Below are positions 5,030 to 11,943 of a stretch of 11,943 nucleotides of DNA, one piece after another. How positions within the stretch are numbered: position 1 is the stretch's first letter; every line of letters begins with the position of its first letter. The notes beneath the pieces were generated by a model. It was not told where the DNA came from. It saw only the letters and a list, made by a program, of their open reading frames with translations, and did no database searches. The position numbers were made by a program, and so were the translations under genes. The DNA is from an uncultured Eubacterium sp. (lineage in GTDB: Bacteria > Bacillota > Clostridia > Lachnospirales > Lachnospiraceae): assembly GCA_946412445.1 (NCBI GenBank), contig CAMKHH010000007.1:1-11943 (forward strand), written 5' to 3'.

Positions 5030-8000
5030 ATGTACAATTTAATGGAAAACAGAAAGTCCAGAATCCTTATGGAGGATCAGGCACGGAGAGACAAGTACAC
5101 AAAGTATTTCCTGACGGAAGATCATGGAGGAATTGCAGCAGTGTATCCGGAGCCTGTACATTTTGAAGAAGATGGGGTCTGGAAAGAAATCGACAACACC
5201 TTAGAGGCTGAGGCCGGAGGAAGTGGGGAATACCACAACAGGCAATCGGAGGTTAGGGTTGAATTTGCAAAGTATGCAAATGCAGGAAAGCTGGTAACTG
5301 TCAAGAAGAAGGATGAAATAATTTCATGGAAATTTCTTCCTTCCGTCATGGGAAGGAGGAAGCCAAAAGAATTTCAGATTGCAGATAAAGAGACGGAAGA
5401 GATTGTTATTCAGTCCGTTGTTCAGACACGGGGAGCCTCTTTGGAAACCAGGCAGGCAGAGGCAGCTTTGGATACAGACAATTGGAACCGCAGGAGGATG
5501 AAGGTATCTGACCAGCGATCCGCAGGACGTTATGAGGATATTGTAGAGGGCGTCGACCTGGAATACATATTGCAGGGTGAGCAGCTAAAAGAGAATATCG
5601 TATTAAAGACAAAAGAAGCACTACAGACCCCTCTTGCGTTCGAATTCTATCACCCAGGCATGCAGGCAGAGCAGGAAGATGGAGCCATTCGATTTTATCG
5701 GGATAAGGAGGGAACTACGTTTGGTCTGGCACCCCTTTGTATGTATGATGGGGCAGGAGCTTATAGCGGCAGCGTAAGCTACGAAATAGATACGAAAGGC
5801 GAAACCAGCAGAATTGCCATATGCCCGGATTTAAACTGGCTGATGAGTGAGGAGAGGGTTTTGCCGGTCACAATTGATCCCAGTACGGAGACCAGCAGAT
5901 CTTCAAAGGACATACAGGATACCTTTGTAAAAGAAAAGGCACCAAACAGCAGTGTAGTCAGTACTTATGGTTCTTTCTATGTGGGAAACAACGATAGCTA
6001 TGGAAAATGTCGTGCATTCCTGAAATTTAACCAACTGCCAAAGTTACCGGAAGGGGCGGTGATTTATGATGCCAGACTGAGTGTATGGCAATATAAATTT
6101 TCTTCCTATACGAAAAAGGGATTTTATATCACCGCACATAACGTCAAAAACAGCTGGACTGCGGGAGCTGCAACCTGGAATAATCAGCCCGCTTATGACA
6201 ACATAGTACTGGATTATGCCTTTATTGATGAAGTGGTATCAGGAAACAACGTGAGTATCACACCTAAAGAATTCAATATAACAAAACTGGTACGTGACTG
6301 GTATAACACTGGAATTAATAACGGTATCATGCTGAAGATGGCAGATGAAGCCTTCCGTGCAGAAGGTGTCTTCGTAACTTCAGATTATCCCTCGAAAAAC
6401 AGTTACGGGATTACATCCGAACAATTCCCGGCAGGAGTCTTCTATTACAGGGATACAAATGGGTTGGAGGATTATTACAGTTATCACGAGCAGGATGCAG
6501 GCAGAGCGGGAAACGGATATGTGAATGACTTTAATGGGAATCTGGTCTGGACACATGAAGATGTATCCGTTGAGGATCAGCAGATGCCCTTTATTCTCAA
6601 TCATGTATATAATTTGAATACACGAGACAGTGACCGGAGCTTTGGAAAGGGCTGGCGCCTGAGTATCATGCAGGAATTGAAAGCAAGCGGAATCGCAGAT
6701 TTCCCATATGTCTATATAGATGGTGATGGTACTAGCCACTATTTTTATAAGGATACAGAGGATGGGAACAAGCTGAAAGACGAAGATGGTCTTGGCCTTG
6801 TCCTTACACAGACCTCTTCCGGATCTTATGATGACTATATGAGAATGGAAGATAAGGATGGAACGAAATATGTCTTTGGAGGGGATTCCTTTCTGCGCCA
6901 GGTGATTGATATGAGTGGGAATAAGTGGAGCTGTCAGTATGGACCAAATGCACAGGGAAATTATCTGGGTTACATAAGCGGACCGGCAGGGGAGATGATT
7001 CAATTCTCTTACACCCCGGATTTAAGGCGACTTAGCACCATTGTAGACGATGCCGGAAGAACTACCTCTTTTCATTATGATAATGCGGCACTGGATCTTA
7101 CCGGTATTCATTATCCGGATGGAAAAAAGGTGTACTTTGAATATGAGGGGAGCCGCTTAACAAAGATAAAGGCACTGGATGGCTATGAACTAACCTACCA
7201 GTATCTGCTGGATTTTAATGTGTACAGGGTATCACAGATTACTGAGTATGGTGGGAGTGTGAAAGGGCAGGCCATAAAAATCTCCTACAAAAATGGAAAC
7301 ACCACGTTTTTTGAAGAGGCGGGTCTTGATGGTGCCGTTGAGCACATAGAAGATAATCGGAAATTCACCTTCCACTTTGATAATTATGGTTCTCCGACAG
7401 ATATCCTGGATGCTGATGGATATGCGAGCAGTTATCAGTACTTTAAGGAGGGAATGAAAAAGCATAAATTAAGTAAAACAGGAGCCATGCAAAAGTGTGT
7501 AAGAAACTATATGAAGAATCCCGGATTTGATACGACAGCGGATTTTGCAGATAATTGGTATGCTTATCGGGCATCGGAACAGGTATCCTATAGTGCCCTG
7601 CGCGATACAACGACAGGGTATCTTGGAAACACTTCAATTCATATAACAAAAAGAACGCAGCCAAAAGACGGGGGTGTGATGCAGCCTGTAGATCTTTTGG
7701 CAGGGACATTTACCTGTTCTGTATATGTAAAAACATCCAATATTACGCTTCTTGAGAATGCCGGTGCAAATATCTGTATTAAATGTACACAAGGCAGTTT
7801 ATATGGGGATTTTTATCTGACAGGAACTTCGGATGAGAGGATCGATGGAGGATGGGAACAGCTTAAGGTGACATTTACCCTGGCGGCTCCTGAGACAGTG
7901 AGGGTATATGCAGGAATATTTGAAACCACAGGAGACGCATGGTTTGACTGCTTTCAGATGGAGGCGGGAGACAGGGCAAATAAGTTTAATATCATTAATA

Positions 8001-11000
8001 ATGGATGGTTTCAAAGAGGAAGCAGTACAAATCTGGAAGACTGGATGATGCGTAATACAGATGGATCAGATGGCAGAGCTGTAGATGCCCAAAGAGGGGG
8101 ATGTGCGAGAATCAATGGGTTGATTTCCGCAGAAAAGCATATTTGCCAGAGGGAATATGTACAAGGAAAATCAGGAGATGTATATTCCTTCGGGTGTTGG
8201 GCGAAGGCGGATGCAATACCGGGAAAACGTTGGCAGATGGGAGCTGCAATTCTATATAAAACAGGAGATCCCAAGTGGGTTATGTTCGATGGGAATCCTT
8301 ATATCTCCGACTGGCAGTATGTTGGCGGGATGATTTCTACAGAGGATGAGACAGGCCAAAACAGGGAATATACAGCGATACATATCTACATGTACTACAG
8401 CAACCAGATGAATTGTGTACAGTTCACAGATATACAACTGGTAAAGGATGATGGGGACAGCTTTGTATATGACGCAAAGGGAAATCTGACCTCTGCAAAA
8501 AGCGCAGCTGAAAGTGAATCATTTACGTACAATGGAAGCAATCTGCTTAGCAAGATGTGTAATCTTGGAGGAACCTCTTTTGAATACGGATATGATGGAA
8601 AGAAATTATTGAAAGATGCAAAAAACTCAGAAGGTACCCATTATTACTTTACGTATGATTCAAGAGGGAGTGTGACAGGTTCCAGAATTATAAATGACTG
8701 TATGGATACCGCCGTCCTAAGTGAGAGATGCTATTTTCTCCGAAACAAGACATCTGGAAAGTATATGGATGTCAGCGGAGGTGAAGATAAAAATGGGGCC
8801 AATATCCGGCAGTATGAATTTAATGGAAGCGTTGCCCAGAAGTGGAAGGTTACGGAAGTTGGAGGCGGTTCTTATAAACTGGAGTCACAGGTAGGAACAA
8901 AAACCAGAGTCATGGACATTGCGGATGCGCTGGATGCAAATGGGACAAATGTTCAGTTGCATATCAATAATAACAGCGATGCGCAAAAGTTCGAACTCCG
9001 GTATGCGGGTAATAATTTATATCAAATACTGCCGAAATGCTCAAAAGGAAAGAGGGCTATTGATGTAAAAGAAAACTCTGTGGAAAGCGGTGCGAATGTA
9101 CAGCTCTGGGAAAATACTGAAAATAATGGTGCTCAGCTGTGGTACTTTGAACCTGTAGAGATTATCGAAACTCCGGTCACTCCCGCAACTGACCAGGTGT
9201 ACGCCTTGCGGATCCGCAGAAGCGGTCAGTATCTGGATGTAAATGGAAATAACCAGCAGGCCGGCTCCATGTTGATGCAGAACCACTATAACGGAGGAAA
9301 AAACCAGCAGTTCCGCCTCAGGGATGCAAAAGATGGGTGGTTCTGTATGGAACCTGTACAGGCTCCGGGGATGGCACTTTGCATCTGCACAAAAAACGCT
9401 CAGGGTTATGACCAGGTAAGCATGCAGGCATTTCAAGAGGGTGCCGATAATCAGAAATTTAAGTTCATAAGGAAGGGAAACGAATATGGAATACAGGCCA
9501 AAAACGGGTACTGGATGGATGTTGCGCACCTATCGTATACGCCCGGTGCAGAGATTATAGCAGTCGCCGGCAGTATGGATACGATTCCGGACAATCGGCG
9601 GTTTATTCTGGAGACCTGTAGTGATTTCATAGAGTCCTCTATGACTTATACCTTAGATGGAAGGAATGTGGCTGCAGTCACGGATGCCAGAGGTTATGTG
9701 ACAACCAATGCATATGATGCTAAAAACCGCTTGTTATCATCGGTGACTGATGCGAAAGGAAACATTATCAGCTATGCCTATGACAGCAGCAATGATCAAT
9801 TGCTTCAGGTATCCGCAGTCAAAGACGGAGAAACGATAGCCAATACCTATACCTACGATTCGGGAGACCGGTTAAAAACTATCGGACATAACGGTTTTAC
9901 GTATGAATACGAATATGATGGATTTGGTAATCAAAAATCCGTAGCTGTCCAAAAACAGGTTCTTGAAGAGAATACGTATCTTCCGGGTAATGGACCACTG
10001 TCACAGGTACGCTATGGAAATGGCGATGTGATGAAGAACCATTATGATAAACTGGAACGTGTTATAGAACAGCAGTGGAATATGAACCCTGCTTATCGCT
10101 ATCAATATGACGATTTTGGCACTATGTTATCCCATGAGGATCTGCTCAACGACGTGGTTTATCAATACCGTTATGATCTGATTGGCCGTCTGACAACGCT
10201 TAGAAGCTCTCTTGGCCAGAGCATGGGAATATCTTATGATAAGAAGAACCGGGTAGCTTCCATGGTACAAAAAGTAGCTGATTCTAGTGTGAAGGTCGGT
10301 TACATCTATGGGGAAGCAGGAAAACTGCAAAGCCCGGGCCTGCTCTACGGACTTGAAGTAGACGGACAAAAGCGGCTTTCCTACACCTATGATGCCCTTG
10401 CCCGTATCAGCGGACGTACCCTGCAACCGGATGCTGTAAAGACCTGTGAAACGACGTATTCCTACCTGACCGGCGCAGGAATCGGAACGACCACGGCCTT
10501 GTTGGAGAGCATTACAAGTGGGAACCATAAGCTTTCCTATACGTATGATGAACTTGGGAATATCAGCACAATCTCGGAAGATGAAACAATGAAGGTTTCT
10601 TATACCTATGATGAGCTGGGCCAGCTAATCCGGGAGGATAATCTGTGGGAAGATAAGACCATCTGCTATAACTATGATACAGGCGGCAACATAACTGCAA
10701 GAAAAGAATACGCCTACACAACAGGAACACTTGGCACAGTACAAAAGCATGCAGGCTATACCTATGAAAATACAGTCTGGAAGGATCAACTTACCGCATA
10801 TAACGGAGAGAAGATCACCTATGACGGTCTGGGGAATCCCCTTACATACAGGGGTCTGGAGATGCGCTGGCAGAAGGGACGGGAGCTGAAACAGATTGTA
10901 AAGGCCGGAAGCACCATCACCTATGCTTACGATGATGAAGGAGTCCGGATAGGAAAGCAGGTGGATGGGGAGGCGACCCGGTATTATCTGAATGGCAGCA

Positions 11001-11943
11001 GTATAGTAACCTTGACGAAAGGAACAGATATCCTTCACTTCGTCTACGACGAGGCCGGAACCCTATTCTCCATGAAGGTAAATGGCGAAGATTATTACTA
11101 TCAGCACAATCTTCAAAAAGATGTGATTGGACTTCTTGACAGTAGTGGAACCCAGATGGTAAGCTACAGCTATGACAGCTGGGGCCGGCAGATTGGTATG
11201 ACAGACCGGACTGCAGCAAAAATCGGAAGCAAGAATCCATTCCGGTACAGAGGGTATTGCCTGGATGATGAGACAGGGCTGTATTACCTGAACAGCAGGT
11301 ATTATGATCCGGAAACCGGAAGGTTTATCAGCGCAGATGATGCGGACGCAGTAGGGAATAATGTCAAATCTTTCTACTGCAAGAACCTCTACAGCTATTG
11401 TGATAATAATCCTGTTGTGAGAGTTGACCATGGCGGTGAAGTCTGGGATACAGTTTTTGATGTGATTTCTATTGTGGAAAGCACAGCCGAGGTGATTTCC
11501 AATCCTACAAAAGCAAGTGCCTGGTTAAGCCTTGGAGCAGATGTTGTATGTGTGGTGATTCCGGGACTTACCGGGGGAGGAAAGATTGTACGTGCAGTAT
11601 CAAAGGCAGATGATGTGCTTGATGGTGCGAAACAGGTAAAAAAGCTGGCAAAGTCGGCAAAGAAAGCTTCGGGAACTTACCATATTGCTTTTAAAAACGG
11701 TCGGCATTATATAGGGAAGGGAGGATTTGCGAGGGCGGTTGTATCCGCTACAGTTCGAAGTAAGCAAGCAAAGTCGGCAGTAAAATCCATCAAGTGGAAA
11801 AGGGCAGCGAATGCACAGCAGGCACTCATCAGGGAATACAAGTGGATGAGTGCATATGGAGGACCAAGGACTTATGAAAGCTCTACGAAGCTTCTAAACC
11901 GGATTTGGAGTCCGGGGAGAAGTATCTATAAAAGTAAATTTGG
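5030..11943 (+). CDS. Giant RHS/YD-repeat polymorphic toxin with ricin-type lectin domains (3' end outside window)
   Basis: One frame runs uninterrupted for at least 2304 codons and is still open at the window edge. The ATG at 5030 follows GGAGG (5018-5022) with a 7-base spacer; an in-frame ATG at 4934 lacks a ribosome site and lies inside the leader hairpin. Domains in order: an N-terminal beta-rich region (1-290), a DNRLRE-type domain (295-465), a first RHS/YD block (about 520-800), two carbohydrate-binding-like domains (826-1140), YD repeats, two ricin-type trefoils (1233-1530), YD repeats (1535-2020), the RHS core (2024-2136), and a pretoxin with a GIY-YIG-like nuclease. RHS proteins form a shell that encloses and delivers a C-terminal toxin, usually against competing bacteria. 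No signal peptide, membrane anchor or PAAR/VgrG module is visible, so export is unexplained. The divergent XRE/ImmA-like pair probably controls it. Confidence 0.95.
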   Translation, partial: MYNLMENRKSRILMEDQARRDKYTKYFLTEDHGGIAAVYPEPVHFEEDGVWKEIDNTLEAEAGGSGEYHNRQSEVRVEFAKYANAGKLVTVKKKDEIISWKFLPSVMGRRKPKEFQIADKETEEIVIQSVVQTRGASLETRQAEAALDTDNWNRRRMKVSDQRSAGRYEDIVEGVDLEYILQGEQLKENIVLKTKEALQTPLAFEFYHPGMQAEQEDGAIRFYRDKEGTTFGLAPLCMYDGAGAYSGSVSYEIDTKGETSRIAICPDLNWLMSEERVLPVTIDPSTETSRSSKDIQDTFVKEKAPNSSVVSTYGSFYVGNNDSYGKCRAFLKFNQLPKLPEGAVIYDARLSVWQYKFSSYTKKGFYITAHNVKNSWTAGAATWNNQPAYDNIVLDYAFIDEVVSGNNVSITPKEFNITKLVRDWYNTGINNGIMLKMADEAFRAEGVFVTSDYPSKNSYGITSEQFPAGVFYYRDTNGLEDYYSYHEQDAGRAGNGYVNDFNGNLVWTHEDVSVEDQQMPFILNHVYNLNTRDSDRSFGKGWRLSIMQELKASGIADFPYVYIDGDGTSHYFYKDTEDGNKLKDEDGLGLVLTQTSSGSYDDYMRMEDKDGTKYVFGGDSFLRQVIDMSGNKWSCQYGPNAQGNYLGYISGPAGEMIQFSYTPDLRRLSTIVDDAGRTTSFHYDNAALDLTGIHYPDGKKVYFEYEGSRLTKIKALDGYELTYQYLLDFNVYRVSQITEYGGSVKGQAIKISYKNGNTTFFEEAGLDGAVEHIEDNRKFTFHFDNYGSPTDILDADGYASSYQYFKEGMKKHKLSKTGAMQKCVRNYMKNPGFDTTADFADNWYAYRASEQVSYSALRDTTTGYLGNTSIHITKRTQPKDGGVMQPVDLLAGTFTCSVYVKTSNITLLENAGANICIKCTQGSLYGDFYLTGTSDERIDGGWEQLKVTFTLAAPETVRVYAGIFETTGDAWFDCFQMEAGDRANKFNIINNGWFQRGSSTNLEDWMMRNTDGSDGRAVDAQRGGCARINGLISAEKHICQREYVQGKSGDVYSFGCWAKADAIPGKRWQMGAAILYKTGDPKWVMFDGNPYISDWQYVGGMISTEDETGQNREYTAIHIYMYYSNQMNCVQFTDIQLVKDDGDSFVYDAKGNLTSAKSAAESESFTYNGSNLLSKMCNLGGTSFEYGYDGKKLLKDAKNSEGTHYYFTYDSRGSVTGSRIINDCMDTAVLSERCYFLRNKTSGKYMDVSGGEDKNGANIRQYEFNGSVAQKWKVTEVGGGSYKLESQVGTKTRVMDIADALDANGTNVQLHINNNSDAQKFELRYAGNNLYQILPKCSKGKRAIDVKENSVESGANVQLWENTENNGAQLWYFEPVEIIETPVTPATDQVYALRIRRSGQYLDVNGNNQQAGSMLMQNHYNGGKNQQFRLRDAKDGWFCMEPVQAPGMALCICTKNAQGYDQVSMQAFQEGADNQKFKFIRKGNEYGIQAKNGYWMDVAHLSYTPGAEIIAVAGSMDTIPDNRRFILETCSDFIESSMTYTLDGRNVAAVTDARGYVTTNAYDAKNRLLSSVTDAKGNIISYAYDSSNDQLLQVSAVKDGETIANTYTYDSGDRLKTIGHNGFTYEYEYDGFGNQKSVAVQKQVLEENTYLPGNGPLSQVRYGNGDVMKNHYDKLERVIEQQWNMNPAYRYQYDDFGTMLSHEDLLNDVVYQYRYDLIGRLTTLRSSLGQSMGISYDKKNRVASMVQKVADSSVKVGYIYGEAGKLQSPGLLYGLEVDGQKRLSYTYDALARISGRTLQPDAVKTCETTYSYLTGAGIGTTTALLESITSGNHKLSYTYDELGNISTISEDETMKVSYTYDELGQLIREDNLWEDKTICYNYDTGGNITARKEYAYTTGTLGTVQKHAGYTYENTVWKDQLTAYNGEKITYDGLGNPLTYRGLEMRWQKGRELKQIVKAGSTITYAYDDEGVRIGKQVDGEATRYYLNGSSIVTLTKGTDILHFVYDEAGTLFSMKVNGEDYYYQHNLQKDVIGLLDSSGTQMVSYSYDSWGRQIGMTDRTAAKIGSKNPFRYRGYCLDDETGLYYLNSRYYDPETGRFISADDADAVGNNVKSFYCKNLYSYCDNNPVVRVDHGGEVWDTVFDVISIVESTAEVISNPTKASAWLSLGADVVCVVIPGLTGGGKIVRAVSKADDVLDGAKQVKKLAKSAKKASGTYHIAFKNGRHYIGKGGFARAVVSATVRSKQAKSAVKSIKWKRAANAQQALIREYKWMSAYGGPRTYESSTKLLNRIWSPGRSIYKSKF
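5912..6424 (+). other. DNRLRE-type domain (residues about 295-465 of the RHS protein)
   Basis: The segment begins after the linker PVTIDP with IQDTFV and continues with YVGNND, RAFLKFNQLPKLPEG, A-R-L-S-V-W, a WTAGAATWNNQP motif, FNITKLVRDWYNTG and NNGIMLK. This order is the hallmark of DNRLRE domains, beta-sandwich modules found in bacterial surface and RHS proteins. The upstream phrase GVWKEIDNTL also recurs in that protein group. Confidence 0.8.
6587..7429 (+). other. First RHS/YD block (residues about 520-800)
   Basis: The block opens with FILNHVYNL, FGKGWRLSIMQEL and YVYIDGDGTSHYF, the usual entry of a WapA/RHS-type shell. Degenerate YD repeats follow, such as VDDAGRTTSFHYD, IHYPDGKKVYFEYEG and LDADGYASSYQYF. 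It is separated from the second YD block by the inserted domains. Confidence 0.8.
7505..8449 (+). other. Two carbohydrate-binding-like beta domains (residues about 826-1140)
   Basis: Two successive segments each open with a typical module start, KNPGFDTTADFADNWY and INNGWFQRG..NLEDWMM. Each continues with a T-F-T-C-S-V-Y-V-K or Y-S-F-G-C-W-A-K strand and ends with an aromatic strand (AWFDCFQMEAGD; VQFTDIQLVKDDG). This is the layout of CBM4/9-like jelly-roll modules often found between YD repeats. Ligand residues cannot be assigned by eye. Confidence 0.6.
8726..9619 (+). other. Two ricin-type beta-trefoil lectin domains inserted in the YD region (residues about 1233-1530)
   Basis: Each half has three repeats of about 45-50 residues ending in the trefoil Q-x-W/F motif. 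The first half has AQKWKV, AQKFEL and AQLWYF; the second has NQQFRL, NQKFKF and the degenerate NRRFIL. Openings such as FLRNKTSGKYMDVSGG and ALRIRRSGQYLDVNG, and the recurring A/S-N-V-Q-L segments, are typical RICIN/RicinB-lectin-2 features. Such domains bind sugars, so this part may recognise a cell-surface glycan. Confidence 0.85.
9632..11089 (+). other. Second YD-repeat block (residues about 1535-2020)
   Basis: A run of YD repeats includes VTDARGYVTTNAYDAKNRL, VTDAKGNIISYAYDSSN, YTYDSGDRL, SYTYDALARI, LSYTYDELGNI, VSYTYDELGQL and ITYDGLGNPL. These build the spiral beta shell of RHS proteins that leads into the core domain. Confidence 0.85.
11099..11437 (+). other. RHS repeat-associated core domain with altered end motif (residues about 2024-2136)
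   Basis: The core carries VIGLLDSSG, SYSYDSWGRQ, NPFRYRGYCLDDETGLYYLN, SRYYDPETGRFISAD and NLYSYCDNNPV, all standard for the RHS core. It then ends D-H-G-G (residues 2133-2136) where most cores have D-P-x-G. In studied RHS proteins this motif lies by the aspartyl self-cleavage site that frees the toxin. Confidence 0.85.
11438..11941 (+). other. Pretoxin segment and GIY-YIG/URI-like nuclease toxin tip (residues 2137 to window end)
   Basis: After the core, a hydrophobic pretoxin-like stretch (EVWDTVFDVISIVES, then SLGADVVCVVIPGLTGGG) and a lysine-rich linker lead to a small basic domain. It contains G-T-Y (2215-2217), Y-I-G-K (2227-2230) nine residues later, R2235, a helix with E2269 (ALIREY) and N2290 (KLLNRIW). 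This order G-x-Y, Y-I-G, R, E, N is that of the GIY-YIG/URI nuclease fold, known in polymorphic toxins as Tox-URI types. The domain seems nearly complete, but the stop codon is beyond the window. Confidence 0.7.

Noticed and set aside
6380..7003. 207-codon minus-strand frame
   Set aside because: It is opposite the RHS gene; the plus strand has clear domain content there, and the minus frame is an antisense shadow with no family match.
9041..9529. 162-codon minus-strand frame
   Set aside because: It is antisense to the ricin-type domains, with no ribosome site or recognisable domain.
9632..11089. CRISPR-like or satellite repeat array
   Set aside because: The repetitiveness is at protein level (YD repeats), is degenerate in DNA and has no regular spacer length.

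Overview
The window looks like a piece of a Gram-positive, clostridial (Lachnospiraceae-like) chromosome. The evidence is a large, Alu-domain-bearing signal recognition particle RNA, A/G-rich Shine-Dalgarno sites, sigma-A-type promoters of the TTGACA / TATAAT kind, and familiar Firmicute protein families. No insertion sequence, CRISPR array, tRNA or rRNA was seen.

Left part (1-2000, + strand): the 3' end of trpA, last visible gene of a tryptophan operon, then about 260 bases without a convincing gene but rich in inverted repeats. A strong promoter follows, then a 20-codon leader ORF with a good ribosome site, and the overlapping pair azlC-azlD (branched-chain amino acid exporter). Middle part (2020-3600, - strand): the SRP RNA with its own near-consensus promoter, directly behind a cation diffusion facilitator (CDF) metal transporter gene.

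Right part (3600-11943): a regulated toxin locus. Two leftward genes encode an ImmA/IrrE-type metallopeptidase (HELGH) and an XRE/Cro-type repressor. Diverging from them is one very long reading frame, 5030 to beyond the window end, open for at least 2304 codons. It encodes an RHS/YD-repeat polymorphic toxin: N-terminal module, DNRLRE-type domain, first RHS/YD block, two carbohydrate-binding-like beta domains, two ricin-type beta-trefoils, a second YD block, the RHS core, a pretoxin segment and a C-terminal GIY-YIG/URI-like nuclease. The end of the toxin and any immunity gene lie to the right of the window.

The 258-base divergent region carries four copies of a 15-base motif, GACAC-N5-GTG(A/C)(C/T). 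Three of them contain the end of a TTGACA hexamer and the fourth sits at the predicted transcription start. A hairpin followed by seven T's lies in the leader of the giant gene. The inferred model, by analogy with the ImmR/ImmA switch of ICEBs1, is that the XRE protein represses itself and the toxin, and that the metallopeptidase inactivates the repressor on a signal. The metallopeptidase gene also has its own consensus-like promoter. This repressor/protease control of a ricin-decorated RHS toxin is the most interesting content.
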